Assembly (NCBI GenBank): GCA_902792985.1 | Contig: CADBBT010000001.1 | Coordinates: 1-64,000 of the forward strand | Source of the DNA: Oscillospiraceae bacterium | Lineage (GTDB): Bacteria > Bacillota > Clostridia > Oscillospirales > Acutalibacteraceae | DNA length: 64,000 nt | Reading direction: 5' to 3' | Shown here: one piece after another, positions 21,117 to 31,400 of the stretch | Numbering within the stretch: position 1 is the stretch's first letter | Layout: every line of letters begins with the position of its first letter | Notes under the pieces: generated by a model | What the model saw: the letters and a program-made list of their open reading frames with translations, nothing else | What the model was told of the DNA's origin: nothing | The model's database searches: none | Translations under genes and position numbers: made by a program

Positions 21117-24100
21117 ATGAAAAACGGGAAAAAACTATTAAGCATCCTGCTGGCCGTGGTGATGGTCATCTCTGCTTTGCCGCTGGTCATGGCAAAAAGT
21201 GACGTCGGCATCGGCGGACAGTGCGGTCCGAACCTGTTTTGGGAGCTGAGCGACGCCGGAAAGCTGACGATCAAAGGCACCGGCGAAATGAAGTTCGACG
21301 ATTGGGACGATGAAACCGATGAAGAAACCGGGTATACAAAGTGGAATCGCTATAATGACGAGATCCTCACAGTTGAGATTCAGTCCGGTGCAACGAACAT
21401 TGCAAATTATGCGTTTGAAGATTGCAACTATCTGACAAGCATCACAATCCCGGAAACGGTCACCGTCATCGGCTACAGAGCATTCGAACATTGCTTCGCG
21501 CTGACGAACATTGCCATTCCGAGCAGCGTCAAGGAAATCGGAAACTATGCATTTTATTATTGCAACAGTCTGTCATCGATCACGCTTCCGGCAAGCATCA
21601 CCGTAATCAACGACGGTACGTTTTATGATTGCTATAATCTTAAGACTGTGAATATTCAGGGCCCGCTGACCGTGATCGGTGCCTATGCTTTTGATTACTG
21701 CACTTCTTTAGAGAACTTTATCATTCCGTCTACGGTAACATCTATCGGAGAAAATGCGTTTTATAATTGCGAAAAGCTGACGTCTTTCCAGATTCCTGCC
21801 GCTGTTGAATTCATCGGCGAACGCGCATTTTATAATTATAATTTGCAGGGAATCACAGTAGATCCGAACAACGCGAATTACACAAGTGAAAACGGCGTTT
21901 TGTTCAACAAAGACAAAACCACGCTGATTCAGTATCCGGTCCATATTGACAGCACGGCTTACACGATGCCTGCAACTGTGACCCGCATTGAAAACTATGC
22001 GTTTGAAAATGCAGAAATACTGAAAAGCATTTCTTTCAATGCTGCCTTAAAAGAGATCGGCAATTATGCATTCAGAGATAGCGATGCTTTAGCGTCCGTT
22101 TCCATTCCGAACGGTGTAGAATCCATTGGTTACTCTGCTTTTGAAGATTGCTCCAGCATAGAAACAGTTGTGATTCCTGCAAGCGCAACCGATATTTCCT
22201 ATAGCGCTTTTCATTATTGTCATTCTCTGGATTCTTTCTCGGTTGCCGCAGAGAACCCGGATTATTCTTCCGATTCTTACGGTGTATTCTTCAACAAGGA
22301 ACAGACACATCTGATTCAATATCCCTCCGGAAACGAACGCACCTCCTATGCCGTTCCGGCAACCGTTGAAGAAATAGAATCTAACGCTTTTCATAATGCA
22401 GACAGCCTCACTTCTGTCACTCTGCCTTCCGGTTTGACTGCCATTAACTACAATGCATTTCACGGCTGTGACAGCTTACTCTCCATCGATATTCCTGCCA
22501 GCGTAAAAGAGATCGGCTCCTACGCTTTCTCCAACTGCAATGCCCTTGAAGCAGTCACGCTGCACAACGGTCTGGAGACGATCGGATATGAAGCATTTGT
22601 CGGCTGCAGCAGTTTGCCCACCGTCACCATCCCCGCATCCGTAACCTACATCGGCGAAAGAGTGTTCTCCGGCTGCTCTTCTATGACCTCCATTCAGGTT
22701 GCCGCAGCAAACAAAAACTATTCCAACGACGCAAACGGTATTCTTTACAATTCTGACAAAACCAACGTTAAACAGTATCCGCTCGGTAATCCAGCCGAAA
22801 CCGTGAACCTTCCGCTCAGCGTTGATACGATTGGATCTTTTGCGTTTTACGGAGCACGGTATCTAACCTCGATCACGCTCCCGAAGAACTTGCAAGCTCT
22901 CTCTAATTATGCTTTTGCATCCTGTAGTAAGCTCCAGTATGTTAAGATTCCGGACGGGCTCAAGGAAATCGGACCCGATGCGTTTTCCGGTTGTTACAGT
23001 TTGCAGACCCTGTATATCCCGTTCTCTGTTAAGACGATTCGCTCCTGGGCATTTAATTTCTATCCCGAATCAAAGCTGACCGTCCATTACGCCGGGTCCG
23101 AAGCGGAATGGAACAGAATTTCGATCGAACACAGTAACGATGCTTTGGAAAGTGAAAACACCGTATTCGATTTCTGCAAACACACAACAATCAATAATGT
23201 TCCCGCTGTTGCGCCGACCTGCTCCGTTGCCGGTTATACCGCCGGCACACAGTGCGCACTGTGCGAACGTTATCTCAGCGGCCATCAGAAGATTTTTGCT
23301 GCGCACATTGATGCAAACAGTGACGACAAATGCGACATTTGCGGCGGCGCACCGTCCCAGCTTTCGCTGGATTCTGCGACTGTGATTTCCTGTAACTATG
23401 GTGAAGAATCCAAACGCTTTATTCCGCTGGAAGACGGCTTCTACGAGTTCCGGCTTGTGAATTCCGACAAAGACTCCGGTTTTTACGCCTCTATCGGCGC
23501 AACTGTTTACGATGTCTATGACGATGATTATTATTACAACCAGATGAGTTCCTGCTACGGCGAAGACACCGCTACTCTGAAAGCGTATTTTGAAGCCGGC
23601 AAGACATATGCACTGAAAACTTATCTGGAGTGGGGCGAACAGACAGAACTGTCGGTCACAGTTGAAAAAGTCCCCGGCGGTTACTGCGGCGATTATGTGA
23701 TGTGGGAAATTGAAGAAGTTCCCGCCGAATCCGGCACACAAAAAGTCCTCCGATTGGAAGGTGTCGGCCCGATGTGGTTCTATCAGTTTGACGTTTCCCC
23801 GTGGGTCGGTATGTCGGATGTCACCGTCCTTGATGTCGGTGCAGAGGTGGATTACCTCGACGCCATTGCGCTCGCGCCGCTGACCGGAATCAAAACGATC
23901 TATGCACGCAACTCCTACCTCCTGGTGTCAGAGTTCTTTGCCGCGAACCAGAATGATCTGCTCGTTTACTGCTATCTCAGCTCCAGAGACTACTACTACT
24001 GTGAAGACAACGGCATCGCCTATGAACTGCTCGGCGACGGACCGGAGACGCTCATCAGAGACAAAGATACCGACGTTGCCATCGCTTTTGACAATGATTC

Positions 24101-24977
24101 GTTTGAAACGCCGATTGCGGCACTGCAAGTGACGCCGCAGGAAACCGGCGACGCCAACAAGCTTTCCTGGGACATCAAGCCGCTCGACGAATCCGGCAAT
24201 GTGGTTCAGCCGGTGGAACCCGTTCAGATCCGTCTGCCGCTGCCGACAGGCTGGACTGAAAAGGATAAAGAGAATCTGCTGATTCACCACACCTATGAAA
24301 TCGATGGAGAACCAGTTGAAGAAACCATTGCGGATTTTGAAATCATCAACGATTATGTCGTTTTCTGGGTCGAACATTTCAGTGTGTTCTCCATCGAATA
24401 TGTCAACAATACTCCCGGTACCCACACCCACAATTACAGTCTTCACGTTCTTGTGGAAAACACCTGTGAGAGCGAAGGCTATGGCATGATGGTCTGCTCC
24501 ATCTGCGGCAGCAGCTATCCGATGACCCTTCCGAAGCACTTCTTTGGCGATTGGGTCGTCCGCAAAGTTTGCACCTGCAGCGAGTCCGGTGTTCGCACGC
24601 GTGTTTGCGCGCGCTGCGGATATGAAGAATCCGTCACCGACGAACCGTTGGAACACAACTACGTCTTTGCCGGTACGGTTCCTGCCACCTGCGGCACAAA
24701 CGGTTATGACAAATATGTCTGCCGGAGCTATAACAGTGACAGCCGCGTCGGCTGCGGAAAGATCAGGATGGAAAACATCAAACCCGCAACCGGTAATCAC
24801 AAAGACAAGGACAACAACGGCAAATGCGACGTTTGCGGTAAAGTGCTGACGAATACCGACACGGTCGTCGTCACCGGCTGCAAATACTGCGGTAAAGTAC
24901 ATACCGGCATCTTTGCTTGGCTGATCCAATTCATCCACAACATTCTCTTCAGAATCGCCGGTCCGAAAAAAGGCTGA
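21117..24977 (+). CDS. BspA-like leucine-rich-repeat surface protein
   Basis: 1286 residues. A signal peptide (MKNGKKLLSILLAVVMVISA) is followed by CGPNLFWELSDAGKLTIKGTGEM, a block common at the start of these proteins. About twenty TpLRR/LRR_5 repeats span roughly residues 80-650, of the form xxYAFxxCxxLTSITIPxxVTxIG. Next come CxxC modules (CSVAGYTAGTQCALC, CDICGG), a second beta region, more CxxC modules and a C-terminal CKYCGKVHTG-hydrophobic module (last 32 residues). GGAGGAG precedes the ATG. Likely adhesion or host/matrix binding. No sortase motif is present, so the C-terminal module may do the anchoring. Confidence 0.88.
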   Translation: MKNGKKLLSILLAVVMVISALPLVMAKSDVGIGGQCGPNLFWELSDAGKLTIKGTGEMKFDDWDDETDEETGYTKWNRYNDEILTVEIQSGATNIANYAFEDCNYLTSITIPETVTVIGYRAFEHCFALTNIAIPSSVKEIGNYAFYYCNSLSSITLPASITVINDGTFYDCYNLKTVNIQGPLTVIGAYAFDYCTSLENFIIPSTVTSIGENAFYNCEKLTSFQIPAAVEFIGERAFYNYNLQGITVDPNNANYTSENGVLFNKDKTTLIQYPVHIDSTAYTMPATVTRIENYAFENAEILKSISFNAALKEIGNYAFRDSDALASVSIPNGVESIGYSAFEDCSSIETVVIPASATDISYSAFHYCHSLDSFSVAAENPDYSSDSYGVFFNKEQTHLIQYPSGNERTSYAVPATVEEIESNAFHNADSLTSVTLPSGLTAINYNAFHGCDSLLSIDIPASVKEIGSYAFSNCNALEAVTLHNGLETIGYEAFVGCSSLPTVTIPASVTYIGERVFSGCSSMTSIQVAAANKNYSNDANGILYNSDKTNVKQYPLGNPAETVNLPLSVDTIGSFAFYGARYLTSITLPKNLQALSNYAFASCSKLQYVKIPDGLKEIGPDAFSGCYSLQTLYIPFSVKTIRSWAFNFYPESKLTVHYAGSEAEWNRISIEHSNDALESENTVFDFCKHTTINNVPAVAPTCSVAGYTAGTQCALCERYLSGHQKIFAAHIDANSDDKCDICGGAPSQLSLDSATVISCNYGEESKRFIPLEDGFYEFRLVNSDKDSGFYASIGATVYDVYDDDYYYNQMSSCYGEDTATLKAYFEAGKTYALKTYLEWGEQTELSVTVEKVPGGYCGDYVMWEIEEVPAESGTQKVLRLEGVGPMWFYQFDVSPWVGMSDVTVLDVGAEVDYLDAIALAPLTGIKTIYARNSYLLVSEFFAANQNDLLVYCYLSSRDYYYCEDNGIAYELLGDGPETLIRDKDTDVAIAFDNDSFETPIAALQVTPQETGDANKLSWDIKPLDESGNVVQPVEPVQIRLPLPTGWTEKDKENLLIHHTYEIDGEPVEETIADFEIINDYVVFWVEHFSVFSIEYVNNTPGTHTHNYSLHVLVENTCESEGYGMMVCSICGSSYPMTLPKHFFGDWVVRKVCTCSESGVRTRVCARCGYEESVTDEPLEHNYVFAGTVPATCGTNGYDKYVCRSYNSDSRVGCGKIRMENIKPATGNHKDKDNNGKCDVCGKVLTNTDTVVVTGCKYCGKVHTGIFAWLIQFIHNILFRIAGPKKG

Positions 24978-24997
24978 CATCCTGAATAAAACAAAAC

Positions 24998-25032
24998 AAC
25001 GCATGGGGTTCTTGCAGCCCCATGCGTTTTTC
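24998..25032. terminator. Bidirectional terminator
   Basis: AACGCATGGGG and CCCCATGCGTT form a perfect 11-bp stem with a 9-nt loop and T-rich flanks on both strands. It ends the BspA-like gene and the convergent ECF gene. Confidence 0.9.
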
Positions 25033-25046
25033 TATTTTATGCTTCT

Positions 25047-25580
25047 TTATCTCAGTCCTGCCTGCACCCTTTGATACAGCCGACGAACGCCCGCCTTCCA
25101 GCAAAGCAGCAATCCGCCCGCGGCACCGACTGCTGCCTGCAAGAATTCGAACGGCAGTTTGATAAGCGCAGTCTCCGGCGTGGCATAAACGAATGCGCGA
25201 CCGAGCGAATAGCCGATGATCATCACGATCCCGCCGAGCGTAACGCCGACCACGGACGCGCCTACGGGATGCTTTTTGAGCAGATGATGCGCACAAAGGG
25301 AGATGATGACCGCCTGCAGACCGTGCGACGCAAGCGAGATGAACATCGGCAGCGGATAAAACAGCAAATCGCCGAGGAAAGAGCCCACACCGCCGACAAG
25401 AAACGCCGCCACGGGGTCCATCAAGATCGCCGCCAGACAGATCGGCACGTCACACAGATAAAGGTGCCCGCCGGGCACGGGTATACTGACTGCGCTGAGC
25501 GCAACGGTCATCGCCATGAACATTGCCGTGGTCGTGAGCCAAAGCGTGGTTTGCCGCGTGGTTGGTTTTTTGATCTGCAT
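25047..25580 (-). CDS. ECF transporter S component (vitamin-binding membrane subunit)
   Basis: 177 residues with about six hydrophobic segments: TTTAMFMAMTVALSAV, ICLAAILMDPVAAFLVGGVG, MFISLASHGLQAVIISL, VVGVTLGGIVMIIGY and AAVGAAGGLLLCW. The pattern GHLYLCDVPICLAAILMDPVAAFLVGGVGSFLGDLL is typical of ECF S components, which capture a vitamin and need the shared EcfAAT module (not in this window). It is divergent from a MocR-type gene. Such regulators often control vitamin B6 genes, so a pyridoxine-type substrate is plausible (inference). A GGGGG ribosome site precedes the ATG. Confidence 0.78.
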   Translation of the reverse strand: MQIKKPTTRQTTLWLTTTAMFMAMTVALSAVSIPVPGGHLYLCDVPICLAAILMDPVAAFLVGGVGSFLGDLLFYPLPMFISLASHGLQAVIISLCAHHLLKKHPVGASVVGVTLGGIVMIIGYSLGRAFVYATPETALIKLPFEFLQAAVGAAGGLLLCWKAGVRRLYQRVQAGLR

Positions 25581-25593
25581 TTTGCCGACCCCC

Positions 25594-25622
25594 TTGCATT
25601 TGGATTGAAAAAAGTATATACT
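25594..25622 (+). promoter_or_regulatory. Promoter of the MocR-like gene, with a direct repeat
   Basis: TTGCAT (25594-25599), 17 nt, TATACT (25617-25622). AAAAGTAT occurs at 25610-25617 and again at 25638-25645, 28 bp apart. MocR proteins usually bind direct repeats, so this may be the operator. Confidence 0.55.
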
Positions 25623-25672
25623 ATGTTTGAACTTATGAAAAGTATCAAAATAGGAGTATTTTATAAGACCAG

Positions 25673-26761
25673 ATGAACTATTTGATTGACAAAAGCAGCA
25701 CCGAGCCTGCGTATTTACAGCTCTATAAACAACTGCGCAGCGACATCGCCCGCAATGTCTATCCGGCGGAAAGCCGTCTGCCTTCCAAACGGCTGCTGGC
25801 AGCGGAGCTCGGTCTGAGCCTCATTACGGTGGAACACGCCTATGCCCTGCTTTGCGACGAAGGCTACGCGCAATCCAAAGAGCGCAGCGGTTATTTTGTT
25901 GCCTTCCGCGCCGGCGACAGCTTTCTTTCCGGCGCTGCAGCACCGCCGGTCGCCGTTTCCGGCACGGAGCCGTCGCCGCAGCAGGTCGATTTTCCGTTCT
26001 CCGTCCTTGCCAAAGCTATGCGCGCCGTTTTGACCGACTACGGCACGCAAACGCTGCAGCCCTGTCCGCCGCAAGGTCTGCTCACTTTGCGCAATGCGCT
26101 GAGCCGTTATCTTTCCCGCAGCCGCGGAATCCAGGCGGCGCCCGCGCAAATCGTCATCGGTGCGGGCGCAGAATACCTCTATCGGCTCATTGCGGAGCTG
26201 TTCGGGCGTGCCTGTCTGTTTGCGATCGAAACGCCGTCCTACCCGAAGATCGAGCAGGTCTATCGCAGCGCCGGCGTCCGTTTGGAACGTCTTCAGCTGG
26301 GTGACGACGGCATCAAAACCGCCGCGCTGAAAAAATCGAATGCCGATGTGCTGCACGTTTCCCCATATCGCGGCGCGCAGGACCGTATGCGCGCTTCCGC
26401 CTCCAAGCGGGCGGCATATCTGCATTGGGCGTCAAAGGGCGAACGGTACATTGTGGAAGACGACTTTGATTCCGAATTCTCCGTTGCAAAAAAACCGGAG
26501 GAAACGCTTTTTGCCCATACGCATCAGAACCGCGTGCTCTATCTGAATACCTTTTCCGGCACGATCTCCCCTGCTTTGCGTGTGGCATATCTTGTGCTGC
26601 CGCCGCAGCTGGTTGCGCCGTTTCAGGAAAAGCTCGGCTTTTACAGCTGCACGGTGCCGACCTATCTGCAGTTGGTGCTCGAACGTCTGCTCTCCGACGG
26701 TGACTTTGAACGCCACATCAACCGTGTGCGGCGGCAAAAGCGCAAGGCGCTCGGGCTGTGA
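25673..26761 (+). CDS. MocR-type GntR regulator with degenerate aminotransferase domain
   Basis: 362 residues. The N-terminal GntR winged helix is intact (YLQLYKQLRSDIARNVYPAESRLPSKRLLAAELGLSLITVEHAYALLCDEGY). A PLP-fold domain follows (IVIGAGAEYLYRLIAELF, YIVEDDFDSEF). The PLP lysine is missing: the family motif TFSK reads TFSG (Gly296). The usual SHQxPxG substrate loop is also replaced (VSPYRGAQDRMRAS). The protein stops at RQKRKALGL, roughly 80-100 residues before a normal MocR end. It may be a ligand sensor without Schiff-base chemistry, or a decaying gene. The AGGAG site lies unusually far (about 18 nt) from the ATG. Confidence 0.75.
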   Translation: MNYLIDKSSTEPAYLQLYKQLRSDIARNVYPAESRLPSKRLLAAELGLSLITVEHAYALLCDEGYAQSKERSGYFVAFRAGDSFLSGAAAPPVAVSGTEPSPQQVDFPFSVLAKAMRAVLTDYGTQTLQPCPPQGLLTLRNALSRYLSRSRGIQAAPAQIVIGAGAEYLYRLIAELFGRACLFAIETPSYPKIEQVYRSAGVRLERLQLGDDGIKTAALKKSNADVLHVSPYRGAQDRMRASASKRAAYLHWASKGERYIVEDDFDSEFSVAKKPEETLFAHTHQNRVLYLNTFSGTISPALRVAYLVLPPQLVAPFQEKLGFYSCTVPTYLQLVLERLLSDGDFERHINRVRRQKRKALGL

Positions 26762-26801
26762 CGCAGCGTCAGCCTCTTTTTGTTCATGCCAAAACGACAA
26801 G

Positions 26802-26840
26802 ACGACCCATGTGAAAACCAATCACATGGGTCGTTTCTTT
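26802..26840. terminator. Bidirectional terminator
   Basis: ACGACCCATGTG and CACATGGGTCGT make a 12-bp stem followed by TTCTTTT on the plus strand, between convergent genes. Confidence 0.85.
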
Positions 26841-26856
26841 TGCAGCTTTCGCGCGG

Positions 26857-28434
26857 CTATTTTTCGTTTTTCCGCATCAGCAGCTTGACAAGCACACCGA
26901 TCAGCCGCGGCAGTTTCCATTTTCCGCTTCCCCGGTTCGGCGCGTGCTTCGGCGTTTCCAGCTTCGGCGCGTTTTCCGGTGTGATCGGCACCAGCGCGCC
27001 CTGCCCGTTGTCGAGTACAAACTGCGGCATATCCGGCCGGTCAAACACCGTCAGCTTTCCGTCGGCGGCAAAAAAGTTGCAGATATAATCCTCAATGACC
27101 GACCAGGCCTGCGCGTGACCGCTGCCGAAGATGAACCAGGTAGTATCGGGCAGCAGGCATGTGGAGGCATCCACCATTTTGTCGGCCGAAATATATTCCT
27201 TTTTCCCGCTAAGCATGGTCCAGAAATACCGGGTCACGGGCAGTGTATCGCCATATTTTGCAACCGTTGCGCCGAACGATGTTTCGCTCAGCGCGATCAT
27301 GTTGTCGTTGATGTCGGAGCTGTGCTTTCCGACCGGCGGCTCCTGAAAGTTTCCGTATTTTGCCAGCACCGCAACCTTCAGCCCGTGCTCCTGCGCGTCA
27401 AGAATGATCTCGTCCATCCGCTGCCGCACCCGTTTGTCATAGCGGTCGATCTTTTTCAAAAGCCCGGCGTATTCCTTTTCGTAACCTTCAAAAATGTTTT
27501 TCCGCGCAACTTCAAAATCCTCTTCGGACACCATGGCCCAAACGGACGGAAACGTGGCGTAGGTTTGCCGCAGCAGCGGCACCAAAAGCTCGGTATACAG
27601 CCGCCTGCAGATATAATTCAGCGACCACGCCGCAAGGTCCAGCGCCATCACGTCATACGCAAGACCCAGCAGCAGCTCCACCGCCTCGTTGAGCAGCTCA
27701 TCTTCAAACTGCAGCTCCTCCCCAAAGCGCTTATAGCGCAAAATGGACGCGGCGTCAAAGCGAATTTTTCCGCTAAAAAGCGCGCTGAGAAGATCCATGC
27801 CCTTGAGAGGCGAAACCTTGAACACAACGCAGCGAAGATCCGCGTTGCCGTATTTTTCAAGATAGGCGATCAAAGGCAGGTTCCCGGCGGAGCGTGCAAT
27901 GATATCCACCTTTTTGCAGCCGGTGGCTTTTTTGATGTCGGCAATATACGCGTGCAGCGTCTTTGCAAGCGTAAACGGATCCAGCCGCCAGTCATACCAG
28001 AAATCATAGCCGTCCCAGCCGTAGCCTGTCTCGGTTTTGAGATTCGGCAAATTGCCGTGATCCCAATCCCAAAAACAGTGCGTACCGTTGGAGGGTTCGC
28101 CGTTTTTATCCAGAAAAAACGGTCCGAAGCAGGTCTTGATCAGCGGAAGCAGCTTTTTGCGGCAGGCATCCCAGGCCTCCTTGCGCTCCGTGACCAGCGC
28201 CTTGAGCAGCAGCGGTGCGCTGGTTTTGAGCGCAACCGACACACCGCCCTTCGGCTGGCCGAGCGTATAGACGTTTTTTCCTTTTTTGTTCAGAATATCA
28301 TCGCCCATTCCGTGGATGAGCACCACAGGCACTTTGAGATCGGTCCTTCCTTCGGCAACGACCGGCAGAAGCGACGTCACAAGCACCAGTATGGAAAAGG
28401 CTACAGAAAGAACCTGCTTACAGATACGTTTCAT
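26857..28434 (-). CDS. Secreted alpha/beta-hydrolase-like protein (lipase-related), paralogue B
   Basis: 525 residues with a signal peptide (MKRICKQVLSVAFSILVLVTSLLPVVA). VPVVLIHGMGDDI is a good oxyanion loop, and KVDIIARSAGNLPLIAYL is the nucleophile elbow, again lacking the first Gly of GxSxG (ARSAG). MVDASTCLLPDTT and the DMPQF block match the paralogue at 17476-19242. The start at 28434 has GAGGAAGGGC just upstream. The gene begins 50 nt after the carB-dapF stop on the same strand, so read-through transcription is possible. Substrate is unknown. Confidence 0.66.
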   Translation of the reverse strand: MKRICKQVLSVAFSILVLVTSLLPVVAEGRTDLKVPVVLIHGMGDDILNKKGKNVYTLGQPKGGVSVALKTSAPLLLKALVTERKEAWDACRKKLLPLIKTCFGPFFLDKNGEPSNGTHCFWDWDHGNLPNLKTETGYGWDGYDFWYDWRLDPFTLAKTLHAYIADIKKATGCKKVDIIARSAGNLPLIAYLEKYGNADLRCVVFKVSPLKGMDLLSALFSGKIRFDAASILRYKRFGEELQFEDELLNEAVELLLGLAYDVMALDLAAWSLNYICRRLYTELLVPLLRQTYATFPSVWAMVSEEDFEVARKNIFEGYEKEYAGLLKKIDRYDKRVRQRMDEIILDAQEHGLKVAVLAKYGNFQEPPVGKHSSDINDNMIALSETSFGATVAKYGDTLPVTRYFWTMLSGKKEYISADKMVDASTCLLPDTTWFIFGSGHAQAWSVIEDYICNFFAADGKLTVFDRPDMPQFVLDNGQGALVPITPENAPKLETPKHAPNRGSGKWKLPRLIGVLVKLLMRKNEK

Positions 28435-28484
28435 GCCCTTCCTCTCCCTCAGTTTTATTTGAAAAACCTTTTGCAAGGCAGACA

Positions 28485-31400
28485 TCAATATTCGAATTCG
28501 CCCTCATACACCATTACGGCGGAGCCGGTCAGCAGCACGCCGTCGTCGGTGTAATTGACCGTCAGATCGCCGCCGGGCAGCTTTGCGATGATGTCCTTGC
28601 CCTTTTCGCAATAGCCGTTTTCCACCGCCGCGATCACCGCAGCGCACGCGCCGGTGCCGCAAGCGAGCGTTGCACCGTTGCCGCGCTCCCAAACGCGCAG
28701 GCGCAGCGTTGTGCGGTCGATCACGCGCACGAATTCGGTGTTGATGCGTTCGGGGAAGATGTCGGCGTGTTCAAACGCGCTGCCGACCGTTTCCAGGTCG
28801 ATCGCGTCGATCGCGTCGCAGAACACCACACAGTGTCCGTTGCCGACCGAAACGCCGGTGACCTCATAGTCCTCTCCGAGCACGCGCATCGGGTAGCGCA
28901 GCATGCGCGGCGCGCCGATCTTTGCGGGCAGCGCGGCCGGATTGAGGTCGGCTTTGCCCATTTGCACACAGACGGAATTCACCTTGCCGTCACGCAGATA
29001 CAGCTTGAGCGTGAGCACGCCGCTGACGGTCTCGATATTCAAGATCTCCGAACGCACATAGCCTTTGTCATAGAGATACTTCGCCACGCAGCGAATGCTG
29101 TTGCCGGCCATGCGACCCTCGCTGCCGTCGCGGTTGAACGAGCGCATTTTTGCATCCGCGATAGACGAGCGTTCGATGAGCACGATGCCCGAGCCGCCGA
29201 TGCCGTAATGTTCGGTGCAAAGATCTACGCACAGCGATTCCGGGCAGGTGATCTTGCCGTCAAAGTTTTCGATAAAGATATAGTCGTTGCCGCAGGACTG
29301 CATCTTCGCAAAGCGGATGCGCTGGCGCCACGGACGCATGGAGTTGATATCCACAAGCTCTGTGTTTTCAAGGTTGTAGCGGCTTTCAAGAATCTGCGCA
29401 AGCGCGTTCGCCGTATCGAGCGAGGTCAGGCACGGGATGGAAAGCTGCATGGCGCGCCGGTGCAGCAACGTGTAATCGCCGACCGTGGCATCCTTGACCG
29501 CGCCGGTATAGATGATATAGTGGAGTTTGCCGCTCTCCATCAGCTTCGTGATCTCGTCGCTTTCGCTCGCGTTGGCAACGGAAACGACTGTGGTGCCGAG
29601 TGAGGCGATCGCTTCCGCGGTGCCGCGTGTGGCAAACAGGGTCATGCCGAGATCGGCAAAGCGCTTGGCCACGGCGATGATCTCCTGATAGTCGCTCTCC
29701 TCCACGCTGATGAGCACGCCGGCGTCGGTCTTTTCCCACGCAGACGGCACATGGAACCCGGCGGCGGTCAGACCCTTGAACAGCGCTTCGGGCATAGTCT
29801 TGCCGATGCCGAGCACCTCGCCGGTCGATTTCATTTCGGGACCGAGGATGGAGTTTGCGTCGCTGAGCTTTTCAAACGAGAACACGGGCACCTTCACCGC
29901 GCAGTACGGCGGCGTACGGTACAACCCTGTTCCGTAGCCGAGCGCAGCGAGCTTTTCGCCGAGCATCACGCGTGAGGCGAGATCGACCATCGGCACGTTT
30001 GTCACCTTGCTGATATACGGCACTGTGCGCGACGCGCGGGGATTGACCTCGATCACATACAGCTCGTTGTGATAGATCAGATACTGGATATTGACAAGTC
30101 CCTTGGTGCCGAGCGCGAGCGCCAGCTTTTCCGAGCAGTCGCAGATCTTGTGCAGGAACTTATCGGAAAGGTTATACGGCGGATACACGGCGATGGAGTC
30201 GCCGGAATGCACGCCGGCGCGCTCAATATGCTCCATGATGCCGGGGATGAGCACGTCCTTGCCGTCGGAGATGACGTCCACCTCCAGCTCTGTGCCGGGC
30301 ATATATTTATCCACGAGCACCGGGTTATCGATGCCGCCGGAAAGGATCGTTTCCATATATGTGCGCGTGTGTTCCTCTGAGCGCGAAATGGTCATATTCT
30401 GGCCGCCGATGACATAGGACGGACGCAGCAGTACCGGATAGCCGAGCTGCTTTGCCGCAGCGACGGCTTCTTCTACCGTGTTGACGCCCATGCCCTTCGG
30501 CCGGCGGATGCCGAACTGCTCCAGCAGCGCGTCAAAACGCGCGCGGTCCTCGGCGGTGTCGATGCCTTCGGCAGAGGTGCCGAGAATGGGGATGCCCTGC
30601 TCATCGAGGAATTTGGTCAGCTTGATCGCGGTCTGGCCGCCAAAGGCGACCACAACGCCGATCGGGTCCTCCACGCGGATGATGTTCATCACATCTTCGG
30701 GACACAGCGGCTCAAAATACAGCCGGTCGGCGGTATCGTAGTCGGTGGAAACGGTTTCGGGGTTGTTGTTGACGATGACCACGTCATAACCCATTTTTCG
30801 CAGCGTCCACACGCAGTGTACGGAGCTGTAGTCGAATTCGATGCCCTGCCCGATACGGATGGGACCGGAACCGAGCACCATGACCACGTCCTTGCCGCTG
30901 CGCTTAAAGGTGCGCGATTCGCAGAAATCATCGCTGCAGGAATAGAAATACGGAGTCTCCGCGGCAAATTCCGCAGCGCAGGTGTCCACCATTTTATAGC
31001 TGAACGGGCGCGGCGTAAAGTTGCTGCTGCCGGAGATGCGGCGGATCGCCTCATCGGTATAGCCGAGCTTTTTTGCTTTTTTATAGTCGCCCTCCTGCAG
31101 CCCGTCGGCGGCAAGGTGCGCTTCAAAATCGGCCAGCTTCTTGATCTTATGCAGGAAGAAGCGGTCGATCTTTGTGATGTCAAAGATCTCGTCGACCGAA
31201 ACGCCCTTTTGCAGCGCTTCAAACACGGTGAAGATCCGCCGATCGTTCTGCTCGTGCAAACGCTCGCGCACATCCTTGTCGTTCAGCGGCGGACAAGCGA
31301 GCGTATCCAGCGAAATTTCCGCGCCGCGCACCGCCTTCATCAGCGCCGCTTCAAACGATTGGCCGATCGCCATGACTTCGCCCGTGGCTTTCATCTGTGT

